Positions 34,502 to 44,411 are shown, counted from the stretch's first letter. The stretch: 64,000 nt of DNA from G965240365 sp965240365 (GCA_965240365.1 OZ251218.1:124001-188000); one strand, 5' to 3'. A program made the numbers and translations. Notes: generated by a model from the sequence alone, not told the origin.

Positions 34502-34841
34502 AATCACGCGCGCGCAATGCAGGGCCGATGGATAAACAGGATTTTTATTTTTCATAAGTGGGGCCGACCGGCCTGATGGTAATTTGCAGATAAAGGGGCG
34601 CCGGGAAAATCGTTCTTTATGATTTTAATGGTAGTGACAACTGAAACAGGCCCGGCGCCGATGCCATTGACTCGCGGTTCAAGCCGCTTGCCTCTGCACA
34701 TGAAAATAACGGAGGAACTCACACACGTTGTTCAGAGTTTCTCCGCTAAAATAAGTTTCAAATTATAAAACACTTTATATTGCGCCGCAACAATCGGCTG
34801 GTATGGGATTTTTACGGGTGGCAGGCAGTGACGGAAGGTCG

Positions 34842-34975
34842 TCATTCCCGCACAAGCCCTGCCTGCAGCAGGCAGGGGGAATGTATTATATAAACCACTG
34901 GATTCCGGCTTTCGCCGGAATGACGCCATGCTGCCATTCCGGCCAGCCTGCTACAGGCAGGAGCATGCTCGCCGG
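34842..34975. repeat. NIME-like repeat with a nested P19
   Basis: GTCATTCCCGC, then P19 (34858-34876) placed inside the palindrome, then GGAATGTATTATATAAACC, CTGGATTCCGGC and GCCGGAATGAC. The uninterrupted equivalent is at 13978-14040. A second P19-like CCTGCTACAGGCAGG is near 34948. The rest of 34502-35019 shows no gene. Confidence 0.85.
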
Positions 34976-35019
34976 ACTACAATAACGCCTTTGCCGGCAT
35001 GGAGACAAACACATCTCCT

Positions 35020-35550
35020 CTATTTCTCTCCCAAACGGGGCATCAGTTCAACCAGATTACAGGGCCGGGTGCGGTTATCAAGCTGGTGTCGTATGAGTTC
35101 ATCCCAGGCCGTCCGGCAGGCGCCGGTTGAGCCGGGCAGACAGAAGATATAAGTGCCGTTCGCAACCCCGGCAAGCGCCCTGGATTGCAGCGTGGAAGTT
35201 TTGATTTGGGCGTAGGAGATATGGCGAAAGACTTCGCCGAAGCCGGCAATGGTCTTGTCGAACAGGACGCGGATGGCCTCCGGCGTGCCGTCCCTGCCGG
35301 TGATACCGGTGCCGCCGGTGGTCAGGATAACCTGCGCCTGGCGGGCCGCGATCCAGCCGGAAACAAGCGCGCGTATTTGATAAATATCATCCGGCACAAT
35401 CCGCTTTTCATGCAGCCTGTGCCCCTCGGCCGTCAGCCTTTCCGCCAGACAGCGGCCGGATGTATCGGTCTTTTCCGTGCGCGAGTCCGACACCGTCAAG
35501 ACGGCAATATTGAGGGGAATAAACTCGCGCTGTGGTTGTGCTTCTGCCAT
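35020..35550 (-). CDS. moaB: molybdenum cofactor biosynthesis protein MoaB
   Basis: 176 residues, starting at MAEAQPQREFIPLN (the longer frame to 35781 is antisense to hslR). MoaB/Mog-fold: FIPLNIAVLTVSDSR, VILTTGGTGIT with the molybdopterin-binding GGTG, GFGEVFR, STLQSRALAGVANGT and LPGSTGACRTAW. Family members adenylylate molybdopterin (Mog) or are paralogues of less certain role (MoaB in E. coli); the FIPLNIAVLTVS and TRPCN ends match MoaB. No other molybdopterin gene is adjacent. Confidence 0.93.
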   Translation of the reverse strand: MAEAQPQREFIPLNIAVLTVSDSRTEKTDTSGRCLAERLTAEGHRLHEKRIVPDDIYQIRALVSGWIAARQAQVILTTGGTGITGRDGTPEAIRVLFDKTIAGFGEVFRHISYAQIKTSTLQSRALAGVANGTYIFCLPGSTGACRTAWDELIRHQLDNRTRPCNLVELMPRLGEK

Positions 35551-35602
35551 AGTATTATTTTTGCAAATGATCCTGACGGGATGATAACACGGGCAGACTA
35601 AT

Positions 35603-36016
35603 GTGACCGAGCGGGCAACGCCTGAATCAATGCGGCTTGATAAATGGCTCTGGTGCGCGCGTTTTTTCAAGACGCGCACACTGGCGGCCAGGGCGATCAA
35701 GGGCGGCAAGATAAAGCTCAACGGGGGCAAGGTCAAGGCGGCCAGGGCCATCCGCGGCGGCGACAGCATCCGCATACGCAAGCCGCCCTATGAATATGTG
35801 ATCACGGTGCTGGCGCTCTCCGCCGCGCGCCTGTCGGCCGGCGAGGCCGCGCTTTTATACGCCGAGACCGCAGCCAGCATCGAACAAAGACAAAGGCTGG
35901 CTGAACAAATCAGCCGAGCGCGCGCGGCCTCGCCGGGCGCGGGCAGACGCCCGGGCAAGCGCGAACGGCGCCATATCATCCGCTTTACCCGCGTCAACGC
36001 GCGTGAGCCAAACTAG
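35603..36016 (+). CDS. hslR: ribosome-associated heat shock protein Hsp15 (S4 domain)
   Basis: 137 residues from a GTG start (an ATG at MRLDKWLWCARFFKTR, 35630, is the alternative). S4 RNA-binding domain at about 10-75 with MRLDKWLWCARFFKTRTLA, the Hsp15 signature, followed by a helical region and a basic tail (GRRPGKRERRHI). Hsp15 binds stalled 50S subunits carrying nascent peptidyl-tRNA. Divergent from moaB, with 52 bases between. Confidence 0.93.
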   Translation: MTERATPESMRLDKWLWCARFFKTRTLAARAIKGGKIKLNGGKVKAARAIRGGDSIRIRKPPYEYVITVLALSAARLSAGEAALLYAETAASIEQRQRLAEQISRARAASPGAGRRPGKRERRHIIRFTRVNAREPN

Positions 36017-36041
36017 GATTGAGCAGCGAGCCGGCGCGCTG

Positions 36042-37367
36042 CTACGCCATCCGCACAAAACCGCCGTTGCGTTCTATTCTCAAATAATAAAGCCCCAATA
36101 CAGCGCCGCGCATGATGGTAAAGACGATAAAGGCCAGCCACAGGCCATGATTGCCGAGGGATTGAAACGCATACCAGGCGGGCAGGAAGCAGATAAAGGT
36201 ACAGATCAGCATGGCATTGCGCATCTCCGGCCCGCGCGTGGCGCCGATAAATATGCCGTCCAGCAAAAAACACCAGACCGATAACAAGGGCAGGATAACC
36301 ATCCAGGGCAGATAGACCAGCGCGACCTCCCGGACCGGTTCAATATCGGTCAACATATTGATCAGCCATTCGCCGTTAAGCCAGTAAAACAAGGTGAAAA
36401 ACAGGCCAAAGCAAAGCGACCACTTCAAGGTCAGCAGCACCGCCCTGTTAAACAGCGCCCGACTTTTGGCGCCCACCGCCCGCCCAACCAGCGCTTCGGC
36501 GGCATGGTTAAACCCGTCCAGCGCCATGGCCATCAACAGATAAAACTTCATCAATATCGAATTACCGGCCAACACCAGATCCCCGTGCCGCCCGCCTTCG
36601 CGGGTAAAAAAGGCAAACACCAATATAATGCAGACCGTCCGAATAAAAATATCGTGATTTAAGGCGAGGAACAGCCTCAGCTTTTGCAGATCAAAGACCC
36701 TGGCCAAAGACCAAGCCCCGCCGCGCTTTGCAAGCTCCCTCCGCACCAGCGCCAGGGCCAGCAGGACGCCCGCGTACTGCGCGATGACCGAGGCCAGCGC
36801 CACGCCGCGCACATCCATAGCCAGATAAATCACCAGGACGATATCGAGGATGATGTTGATCACGTTGACAAAGACGCCGATTTGCAGGGCCGCCACGGCA
36901 TTTTGCATCCCCAGCAACCAGCCATTGATGGCAAACAACACCATCAGGGCTGGCGCGCCCCAGATCATCCAATGGCAATAAACGGCGGCATAGCGCTTGA
37001 CCTCTTCACTCCCTTCCAGCAGCGCCAGGCCATAATGGATGATCGGCGTCTGTAACAGCAGCATAAGCAATGCGATGCCGAGTCCGATCAAGACCGATTG
37101 CAGCAGCAGGGTCCGGATCTCGGCCGCATCGCTTTGCCCCTGGGCCTGGGCCGTCACACCGGTGGTGCCCATCCGCAGAAAGCCCATGCCCCAGTAAAGA
37201 AAATCAAAGATGATGCTGCCGACGGCGACCCCGCCCAGATAAACCGCCGTGTCCAGGTGTCCGATCACGGCCGTATCAACCAGGCCCAGCAGCGCCATGC
37301 TGACATTGCTGATCATCATCGGCCCGGCCAGCAGCCAGAAGGCCCGGTTGGCGTTATTTTTGCGCAT
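36042..37367 (-). CDS. MATE family efflux transporter (DinF-like)
   Basis: 441 residues with twelve hydrophobic segments in two homologous halves. The opening FWLLAGPMMISNVSMALLGL, VDTAVIGHLDTAVYLGGVAV and the second-half GFNHAAEALVGRAVGAKSR match the DinF branch of the MATE family. It exports organic cations or other toxic compounds using Na+ or H+. The substrate is not inferable. Convergent with hslR, 25 bases apart. Confidence 0.92.
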   Translation of the reverse strand: MRKNNANRAFWLLAGPMMISNVSMALLGLVDTAVIGHLDTAVYLGGVAVGSIIFDFLYWGMGFLRMGTTGVTAQAQGQSDAAEIRTLLLQSVLIGLGIALLMLLLQTPIIHYGLALLEGSEEVKRYAAVYCHWMIWGAPALMVLFAINGWLLGMQNAVAALQIGVFVNVINIILDIVLVIYLAMDVRGVALASVIAQYAGVLLALALVRRELAKRGGAWSLARVFDLQKLRLFLALNHDIFIRTVCIILVFAFFTREGGRHGDLVLAGNSILMKFYLLMAMALDGFNHAAEALVGRAVGAKSRALFNRAVLLTLKWSLCFGLFFTLFYWLNGEWLINMLTDIEPVREVALVYLPWMVILPLLSVWCFLLDGIFIGATRGPEMRNAMLICTFICFLPAWYAFQSLGNHGLWLAFIVFTIMRGAVLGLYYLRIERNGGFVRMA

Positions 37368-37537
37368 ACAAAACAGGGATTGACGTTTTCATTCGTGCCG
37401 CCTTTGCAGGCGCGCGGCGCCGGGGGTTATAGCGGCTGTGAAAGGCGGCGTGCGGGCGCGCGCCCGGCGGACCGGTTCAGCCTGCCGCCGTGGTTTGCCT
37501 CATTCACGCCGGCGCGGGAATGAGGCAGGGCTTGATT

Positions 37538-38140
37538 TCAGAGATAGGGTTCGTCCCAGTTGCCGTTAAAGAAATTGTCATTGATCGGATTACGCGCGCG
37601 GGCGGCGTATTCGCGCTCCTTCATCCCGTCCGGGATCGCCGCCTCGGGCAACTGGTAGCCGACCGTGATCATCGCCACGGGCGCAAATTGCTGCGGGATA
37701 TTGAATTCGAGCCGGGCCCGGTCGGCGTCGAAACCGCCCATCTGATGCGCCATGAGGCCCATTGCTGTGGCTTGCAGACACAGGTTCTCGGCGGCGGCGC
37801 CGGTGTCATATTGCCCCCAGCGGTTCGGCTTGCCGGTTTTGCTCATCACCGAATCGGCGCAGGCCAGCAACAAAAGCGGCGCCCGCGCGGCCCAGGGCTG
37901 GTTGCCCTCGACCAGACATTCAAAGGCGCGCTGCCAGACCGCCTGATCCCGGTTTTTATCGCACACAATAAAACGCCAGGGTTGATCGCCGAAACAGGAA
38001 GGCGCCCAGCGGGCCGCCTCGATCAGGCTCAAGACCTGCTCCGGTTCCAGTTTTTTTTCAGGGTCATAGGCGCACCCGCTCCAGCGCGCGGCGATCAGTT
38101 CATGGATCGGCGCCCGGGTGTCGGTTTTCTTCTTGAACAT
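37538..38140 (-). CDS. nitroreductase family FMN-dependent oxidoreductase
   Basis: 200 residues in the nitroreductase fold. FMN-contact segments RWSGCAYDP (N-terminal, where R-R-S is usual), AARWAPSCFGDQPWRFIV, and the glycine-rich VGYQLPEAAIPDG. NAD(P)H-dependent reduction of nitroaromatics, quinones or similar substrates is typical of the family; the natural substrate is unknown. Isolated between repeat-containing gaps. Confidence 0.9.
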   Translation of the reverse strand: MFKKKTDTRAPIHELIAARWSGCAYDPEKKLEPEQVLSLIEAARWAPSCFGDQPWRFIVCDKNRDQAVWQRAFECLVEGNQPWAARAPLLLLACADSVMSKTGKPNRWGQYDTGAAAENLCLQATAMGLMAHQMGGFDADRARLEFNIPQQFAPVAMITVGYQLPEAAIPDGMKEREYAARARNPINDNFFNGNWDEPYL

Positions 38141-38304
38141 AGCTTGTCAGAACTCCTGTCTTGATGGGCCGAGGGCCATTGGATTGATAAATTGAATTGA
38201 TAAAACGATTCCTATTTTTAAGCCGGCCCGGTAAAACTGCAAGCACAATCTGTGTTGTGTCAAGATGAATTCTGGCGCCTGTTTACTATTTCGGCTTTCG
38301 CCTA

Positions 38305-38505
38305 CCTGCTGCAAGCAGGGAGGGCAGGATGCCAGGGGCGCCTCATCTAAAATAAGGCGCCAGTTATCCTGACCACGGCCACGGTATCGTTAATATCGCT
38401 CATAATGCGCCTATCGCCCCCGTCGTCATTTATGGACAGGATGTCCTGTATGCGGCGACCTGCCTGCAGCAGGCAGGGCCCAGGCGGGAATGACAATAAC
38501 TCAAT
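38305..38505. repeat. mosaic repeat cluster shared with 11.3 kb
   Basis: Contains the block TCTAAAATAAGGCGCC, CCACGGTATCGTTAATATCG and AATGCGCCTATCGCCCCC also present at 11337-11425, the module TCATTTATGGACAGGATGTC, a P19 (38459-38477) and a GGCGGGAATGAC end. The remainder of 38141-38500 has no ORF with support. Confidence 0.85.
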
Positions 38506-39670
38506 CCCTCCTGAGACTATCCCGGGTCGCAATCGGTGTCGGGTATCTCAGCACGATGATATAAGAAGAAACGGCAAAGCTGATCAGGGTCGCAAGCTGT
38601 ATCAAATAAGACAGCTTATCCTCGATAAGGCCGGACTCCACCGCCAAAACCGCGATCAACAGGGAAAATTCACTCAGTTGACCCAGCCGGAAACCCGTTT
38701 CGCCGGAGACGGTTTTCTTCTCGCCATGCATCCGCAACAGGCAACTGAAAACCAGCGGCTTCAGGGTGAGCGCCAGACCCGCGAGCACGGCCGCCGGGAT
38801 GATGATGTCGTTGATGATGGACATATTAAAGCCGGCGCCGAGCGAAAAGAAAAACAGAATCAGGAAGAAATCGCGCAATGGCCTCAGGCGTTCGGTAATA
38901 AACAGCGCAATCGGGCTTGAGGCCAGCGTCACACCCGCGATAAAGGCCCCTATTTCATGGGACAAACCCAGATAATGGGCCAATTCGGCCACGCCCAGAC
39001 ACCAGGCGATGGCCAGCAGGAAGATATATTCGTGGATCTGATCAAAGCGCTGGATCAGCCTGATCAGGATAAAGCGCTCGGCCAGATAAACGGCCGCGAT
39101 CAAGAGCGGCAGATAAACCAGTTGCATGCCAATGTCCAGCAACACATTGCCGCCCTTGCCGTAACCCTGCAACAACAGCAGCACGATGATCGCCAGCAGG
39201 TCCTGGATCAACAGTACGCTGATAATGATCTGGCCGGTATGCTTATGATGCAGGGTCGTGGTCGGCAACAATTTCAGGCCGATGATGGTGCTGGAAAAAG
39301 TCATCACGGCGCCCAGCAACAGGGCTTCCAGGGCCTGATACCCGAAGCCCAGGCCGATAACAAAGCCCAGCAGGATAAAGGCGGCCGTGCTGCTGAACGT
39401 GACCACGGTCGCCTCGCGCAACATGCGCCAGAGCTGTTGCGGCAATAAATCCAGGCCCAGCAGATATAACAGAAAGATAATGCCGATATTGGCAATATCG
39501 CTGATCAAATCCGGGTCGTCGATAAAACCCGCGCCCCAGGGCCCCAGGATCAGGCCCAGTATCATATAAGCCACGATCATGGCCTGGCGCGCATACAAGG
39601 CAGCGGTGGCCAACAGGGCCGCCCCAGTAAAGATCAGGAAGATTGAAAATTCAATGGAAGTCCCACCCAT
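38501..39670 (-). CDS. cation:proton antiporter (CPA2/KefB membrane domain only)
   Basis: 389 residues, about twelve membrane helices, without the TrkA domains seen in the 20792-22765 antiporter. Visible: MILGLILGPWGAGFIDDP, IANIGIIFLLYLLGLDLLP, the CPA2 motif TFSSTIIGLKLLP followed by LIQDLLAIIVLLLL, and GLSHEIGAFIAGVTLASSP. A monovalent cation/H+ exchanger is the likely role. The C-terminus ends in a short charged tail close to a repeat cluster. Confidence 0.9.
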   Translation of the reverse strand: MGGTSIEFSIFLIFTGAALLATAALYARQAMIVAYMILGLILGPWGAGFIDDPDLISDIANIGIIFLLYLLGLDLLPQQLWRMLREATVVTFSSTAAFILLGFVIGLGFGYQALEALLLGAVMTFSSTIIGLKLLPTTTLHHKHTGQIIISVLLIQDLLAIIVLLLLQGYGKGGNVLLDIGMQLVYLPLLIAAVYLAERFILIRLIQRFDQIHEYIFLLAIAWCLGVAELAHYLGLSHEIGAFIAGVTLASSPIALFITERLRPLRDFFLILFFFSLGAGFNMSIINDIIIPAAVLAGLALTLKPLVFSCLLRMHGEKKTVSGETGFRLGQLSEFSLLIAVLAVESGLIEDKLSYLIQLATLISFAVSSYIIVLRYPTPIATRDSLRRD

Positions 39671-39744
39671 GCCGGATTTTGTCCCGCCCCGGCGACACTT
39701 GCAAGCCCGTGTCCGGGTTTAGTACATTATGAGATTAATCAGGC

Positions 39745-39895
39745 GGCCTGCCTAAAGCAGGCAGGCTGACAGACAGAATCGTAATCCATTTCACTCCCCG
39801 GCCCCGCCCTCATAGATTCCGGCTTTTGCCGGAATGACGATAGGGTGTTGTTTTGGCTTTACGTCATTCCGGCCTGCCTGCCACAGGCAGCCCTG
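39745..39895. repeat. mosaic repeat cluster
   Basis: CCTGCCTAAAGCAGGCAGG, the module CAGAATCGTAATCCATTTC shared with 44034-44053, an ATTCCGGC-nnnn-GCCGGAAT palindrome, and a damaged P19. Occupies the gap 39671-40013 upstream of the PP2C-FGE gene. No gene is seen. Confidence 0.85.
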
Positions 39896-40013
39896 ATTTG
39901 TCTCATAGGTATTGAACCCGGACAGCAAGTTGCGCTTGTGATTTGAATCCGCGATAATACTTTTAAAAGCACGACCACTTGTTTTTTTCGAATGAATCAA
40001 ACAGAATCAATCT

Positions 40014-41843
40014 ATGAAACTCGAATTTGAATTTGCCGGCTCCCAGATCGACGGCGCCAGAGATTATCAGGAAGACGCCTTCCTGATTACCCACCTGACC
40101 GATGCGAACGGCAGGCCCGGCGCCTTTGTCATCGTTGCCGACGGTATGGGCGGCCATAATGCCGGCAATCTGGCCAGTAATATGGCCGTGCAGGCCTTTA
40201 ACCGCCATGTCTCGGCCAATTACCCGAGCGAAAACCCCGCCGAAGTATTGAAAGAGGCCGTCACCAAGGCCAATGACTCCATCAAGGAAACGATTTCGGA
40301 AACCCCGGCCCTGCAAGGCATGGGCTGCACGATGGTGGCCGCGATCCTGGAGCAGGACAAAATTACCTGGGCCAGTGTCGGCGATAGCCACCTGTATCTG
40401 ATCCGCGCTAATGAACTGAAGAAAATCAACGCGGATCACAGTTATGGCGGTTTTCTGGACCGCATGGAAGCGGCCGGTTCCCCGATTGATCCCGAACCTA
40501 CCCTGTCCCGCAATATGCTCATGAGCGCCATTACCGGCGAGGATATCAACGAGATCGATGTGCCCGAGACGCCGCTGGATCTGGCCGCCGGCGACCGGGT
40601 GCTGATTTGCAGCGATGGTCTTGATACCTTGAGCTTTGATGACATTATTCAGTTTTCCGACTGGTCGGAATCGCCCAAAGACCTGGTTAATGCGCTGATG
40701 CAGGCCGTCCAGAATGCCGATATGCCGCGCCAGGACAATACCACGGTCATTGCCATCAACGTGAAAGAATCCGCTCTGGCCGAAGAGCCGGCCCCGGCCG
40801 AAGCCGCGCCCGAGGCGGAGGAAACCGCCGTGCCGGATTTGCCGCCGCCAAAGGCAGCCAGCGGCAAGAGCAAGGGTAAAGGCGGCTTGTTCATCGGCAT
40901 CGCCGCCGCGGTCATTGTCTTAATCGGCGCGGCGGTGTTTTTCATGTTGCCCGAGGAACCGTCCGCCCCGGCCGGGATTGACCCGGATACGATGACCGTC
41001 CTCAGTGACGATGATGAAACCGGGGCAACGGATCAAGCCCCGGCCGGGCCAGTCGCCGCCGCCGAACCGGCCCCCCGCACAACGCCCCCGGCAACGGTGG
41101 CAATAGGGCTGCCCGGCAAAACCATTCAGGACAGCCTGAAGTCCGGCGGCATGGGGCCGCGCATGGTCGTGATCCCGGCCGGCAAGTTTCAAATGGGCAG
41201 CAGCCGTTCGACCAACCCGGATGAGCGGCCCCGCCGCGAGGTGACGGTAGCGCCCTTTGCCGTGAGTCAATATGAAATCACCTTCGCCCAGTATGATCAA
41301 TTTGCCGAGGCGACCGGGCGCGGCAAACCGGGTTCGCGCGGCATGGCGCGCGGCGTTAACCCCGTGATCTCGGTCTCCTGGAACGATGCCCGCGCCTATG
41401 CGGACTGGCTGTCGGCAGAAACCGGGCAGCAGTATCGCCTGGCCAGCGAGGCGGAGTGGGAATATATGGCCTCCACGGGCAAGCGGACGCCCTTCTGGTG
41501 GGGTTTTGAGAAGGGCGCGAAGCGGGCCCATTGTTTTGACTGCGACAGCGGGCTGGATACCTCGAAACCGGTCAAAGTCGGAAATTTCGAAGCTAACCCG
41601 TTTGGAATTTACGATACCGCCGGCAATGTCGCCGAATGGGTGCAGGATTGCTGGTATAAAAGCTATGAGGGCGCGCCCGAATATGCCAGCGCGCGCGAGG
41701 ACGGCGATTGCAGGCTGCGCTCGGTGCGCGGCGGCGCCTACCGCACCCCGGCACAGTCTATCCGCAGCGCCAAGCGCGACAAATTTGAATCGGATCGATC
41801 CTACGATCACATCGGTATTCGGGTCGTCCGGGAAATCCAATAA
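40014..41843 (+). CDS. PP2C-type Ser/Thr phosphatase fused to a transmembrane segment and FGE/SUMF1-like domain
   Basis: 609 residues. A cytosolic PP2C domain (1-250) has the complete metal set RDYQEDA (16-22), ADGMGGH (42-48), GDSHLYL (123-129), CSDGL (199-203) and DN (241-242). An Ala/Pro/Glu linker leads to one membrane helix (291-311) and a second low-complexity linker. A C-terminal formylglycine-generating-enzyme-like domain follows (383-609; MVVIPAGKFQMGSS, NPVISVSWNDARAYADWL, YRLASEAEWEYMA, DTAGNVAEWVQDCW, RGGAYRT, GIRVV). The FGE-like part is predicted periplasmic and is probably a ligand or substrate sensor rather than an enzyme. The kinase at 53631-57968 has the same plan. Confidence 0.92.
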   Translation: MKLEFEFAGSQIDGARDYQEDAFLITHLTDANGRPGAFVIVADGMGGHNAGNLASNMAVQAFNRHVSANYPSENPAEVLKEAVTKANDSIKETISETPALQGMGCTMVAAILEQDKITWASVGDSHLYLIRANELKKINADHSYGGFLDRMEAAGSPIDPEPTLSRNMLMSAITGEDINEIDVPETPLDLAAGDRVLICSDGLDTLSFDDIIQFSDWSESPKDLVNALMQAVQNADMPRQDNTTVIAINVKESALAEEPAPAEAAPEAEETAVPDLPPPKAASGKSKGKGGLFIGIAAAVIVLIGAAVFFMLPEEPSAPAGIDPDTMTVLSDDDETGATDQAPAGPVAAAEPAPRTTPPATVAIGLPGKTIQDSLKSGGMGPRMVVIPAGKFQMGSSRSTNPDERPRREVTVAPFAVSQYEITFAQYDQFAEATGRGKPGSRGMARGVNPVISVSWNDARAYADWLSAETGQQYRLASEAEWEYMASTGKRTPFWWGFEKGAKRAHCFDCDSGLDTSKPVKVGNFEANPFGIYDTAGNVAEWVQDCWYKSYEGAPEYASAREDGDCRLRSVRGGAYRTPAQSIRSAKRDKFESDRSYDHIGIRVVREIQ

Positions 41844-41912
41844 GGCCGGACCGGAGCGGGCCAGGCGCCGGCAGGATCATCCGCCGCGCCCGGCCGTCAT
41901 CACCCGGACGCC

Positions 41913-43496
41913 TTGTCAAAGCCCTTGAAAGCCGCCAGCTCATCAGACCCACAGACCTGGCGCGCGGGCCTTGAGGCATTCCGGCATCCCAGGGTCATTA
42001 CCATGTTTTTCTTCGGCATTTCCGCCGGGCTCCCGCTGTTGCTGATCTTTTCTTCGCTCGGGCTGTGGCTGCGCGAGGCCGGGGTGGACCGCTCAACCGC
42101 GACTTTTTTTAGCTGGGCGGCGCTCGGCTATTCTTTCAAGTTTGTCTGGGCGCCCATCATTGATCAACTGCCGCTGCCCTGGCTCAGCAGAAGGCTCGGC
42201 AGGAGAAGGGCCTGGCTGCTGACGGCCCAGGCGGCCGTGATCACGGCCATCTTTTTAATGGCCATGATTGACCCGGCCGCCAGCGACAATCATTTGAAAT
42301 ATATGGCGCTGGCCTGCGTCATGCTCGGCTTTTCCTCGGCCACTCAGGATATCGTCATTGACGCCTACCGCATTGAATCGGCCGCGGCGGAATTACAGGC
42401 CATGATGTCATCCACTTATATCGCCGGTTATCGCATCGGCATGTTGATCTCGGGCGCGGGCGCCTTGTTGATATCCGGCACGCTGGGCACGGAACTCGGG
42501 AATTATCAATATACGGCCTGGAAAACAGCCTATCTCGGCATGGCGGCGGCCATGTTGATCGGCGTGGTCACTACGCTCTCGATCCCCGAACCGGACACCG
42601 GGCAAGCCGATAAGTATAAGCATGACAGGCAGACTTATATCCGCTTCTTTGCCCTGTTTATCCTTGCGATCGGCGCCTTTGTCTTGACCTTTTATCTTAG
42701 CTCAAGCCTGGCCGCCGACTGGAAAGGCCGGCTGGCGGCGGTCTCGGGCAACGCGGCCCTGGCCGCTTTCTGCGTTGAACTGGCGCGCCTCGGCGCCGGC
42801 CTGTTGGCCGCGCTCTTTGTTGCAACCGGCCTGATCAAGCTCGGCTTTGTGGCCGAGGCCATCGTGCTTGAAGGTTATATCTCGCCCGTGGCCGATTTTT
42901 TCCGGCGCTATCCGCTCAGGCTCGGGCTGCTGCTGCTGCTTTTGATCTGCCTTTACCGAATTTCCGACATCGTGCTCGGGGTGATCACCAATATTTTTTT
43001 CCAGGACCTCGGTTACAGCAAGCAGGAGATCGGGTCGGTGGTCAAGACCTTTGGCCTGTTTGTCACGATCACGGGCGGCTTCCTGGGCGGCATCCTGGCG
43101 GTCCGTTTCGGCATTATCAGGATCCTGTTTCTGGGCGCCCTGCTGACCGCGCTCACCAACCTGTTATTCATGCTGCTGGCCGCCGCGGGCTATAATATGC
43201 CACTGCTCTATGTCGTCATCTCGGCCGACAATCTGTCCGCCGGCATTGCCAGCGCGGCCTTTGTGGCCTTTCTGTCGAGATTGACCAATGTCTCTTTTAC
43301 CGCGATGCAATATGCGATCTTCAGTTCGCTGATGACGCTGATCCCGAAGATCATCGGCGGCTATTCCGGTTCGATTGTCGAGCACACGGGTTATCTGAAT
43401 TTCTTTTTGTTTGCCTCGTTGCTTGGCGTGCCAGTTTTGGGCATCATTTATCTGGCCGGCAAGCACTTAAAATTTGAATCAAAAAATGCCAACTGA
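41913..43496 (+). CDS. ampG: AmpG-family muropeptide MFS transporter
   Basis: 527 residues with 12-14 membrane helices. N-terminal HPRVITMFFFGISAGLPLLLIF, LREAGVDRSTATFFSW, FKFVWAPIIDQLPLPWLSRR and GRRRAW match AmpG permeases that import anhydromuropeptides for cell-wall recycling. The start is a TTG at 41913, since no ATG precedes the conserved region. It sits 69 bases after the PP2C-FGE gene and overlaps the CYTH gene by 11 bases. Confidence 0.9.
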   Translation: MSKPLKAASSSDPQTWRAGLEAFRHPRVITMFFFGISAGLPLLLIFSSLGLWLREAGVDRSTATFFSWAALGYSFKFVWAPIIDQLPLPWLSRRLGRRRAWLLTAQAAVITAIFLMAMIDPAASDNHLKYMALACVMLGFSSATQDIVIDAYRIESAAAELQAMMSSTYIAGYRIGMLISGAGALLISGTLGTELGNYQYTAWKTAYLGMAAAMLIGVVTTLSIPEPDTGQADKYKHDRQTYIRFFALFILAIGAFVLTFYLSSSLAADWKGRLAAVSGNAALAAFCVELARLGAGLLAALFVATGLIKLGFVAEAIVLEGYISPVADFFRRYPLRLGLLLLLLICLYRISDIVLGVITNIFFQDLGYSKQEIGSVVKTFGLFVTITGGFLGGILAVRFGIIRILFLGALLTALTNLLFMLLAAAGYNMPLLYVVISADNLSAGIASAAFVAFLSRLTNVSFTAMQYAIFSSLMTLIPKIIGGYSGSIVEHTGYLNFFLFASLLGVPVLGIIYLAGKHLKFESKNAN

Positions 43497-43962
43497 AATA
43501 GAACGCAAATATCTGGTCACGGGCGATAGCTGGCGGCAGGCGGCCGGGGAAGGCATTGCCCTGGTTCAGGGCTATTTGGGGGGCAATGAAAAAAGCTCGA
43601 TCCGGATCCGCATTCACGGTGAAAACGCATACCTGAATATAAAAAGCAGGACCACGGCGATTCTGCGCAGCGAATTCGATTATCCGATCCCCGTGGCCGA
43701 GGCGCGGGAACTGCTGCACAAGCTGTGTGATCAACCCCTGATCGAAAAAACCCGTTATCCTGTCAGGCATCAGGGCCATCTATGGGAAATTGATGTCTTT
43801 GCCGGCCAGAACGAGGGCCTGATCGTGGCCGAGATTGAACTCGCCACGCCCGAGGAAGGCTTCAAGCTGCCGGCATGGGCCGGGCAGGAAGTCTCGCATG
43901 AGCCGCGCTATTACAACACCTGCCTGGTCAGCCATCCCTATAAGGACTGGAGAAACGGGTAG
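43486..43962 (+). CDS. CYTH domain protein (triphosphate-binding, inorganic triphosphatase-like)
   Basis: 158 residues, a single CYTH domain. The signature EIERKYLV is at the N-terminus, with basic and acidic strands SIRIRIHGENAYLNIKS, EFDYPIP, IEKTRYPV, WEIDVFAG and VAEIEL forming the triphosphate tunnel. Family members hydrolyse inorganic triphosphate or bind nucleotides. Start MPTEIERK lies within the end of ampG. Confidence 0.92.
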   Translation: MPTEIERKYLVTGDSWRQAAGEGIALVQGYLGGNEKSSIRIRIHGENAYLNIKSRTTAILRSEFDYPIPVAEARELLHKLCDQPLIEKTRYPVRHQGHLWEIDVFAGQNEGLIVAEIELATPEEGFKLPAWAGQEVSHEPRYYNTCLVSHPYKDWRNG

Positions 43963-43994
43963 CCCGTGAGTTGTGACTACACGGGAGACTACCC

Positions 43995-44400
43995 GACCTG
44001 CCTGCTACCTGACTGCATCAGGCAGACGGACAGAATCGTAATCCATTTCACTCCCCGGCCCGCCTTCCTGGATTCCAGCTTTCGCTGGAATGACGGCGGG
44101 GGTTATTCCCACTATCCGTTATTCATGTAGGCGAGCGCTATCTGGAATAACGGATTTTTGATTTCATACTCTATCGTCATTCCAGCGAAAGCTGGAATCC
44201 AGTGGTTTATGTAATATATTCCCGCGCCAGCGGGAATGACAACCAAACACACCATTCTGATCGGTCTGGTGCAGACAGGCCGGGCGGCTAAGGGCATCCT
44301 GTCCATAAATGACGGGTAGTGGGCGAACTACCGCTTGCCGTCTCTCTGCCTTTGTTATCATTCCGGCCTGCCGCAGACAGCCGGGAATGACCAAGCGGTG
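43995..44400. repeat. mosaic repeat cluster
   Basis: The 449-base gap before ygfZ consists of CAGAATCGTAATCCATTTC, several ATTCCAGC-nnnn-GCTGGAAT palindromes, the CCAGTGGTTTATGT linker with an ATTCCCGCG palindrome, and the GGGCATCCTGTCCATAAATG module. No gene. Confidence 0.85.
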
Positions 44401-44411
44401 GCAGTGATTAT

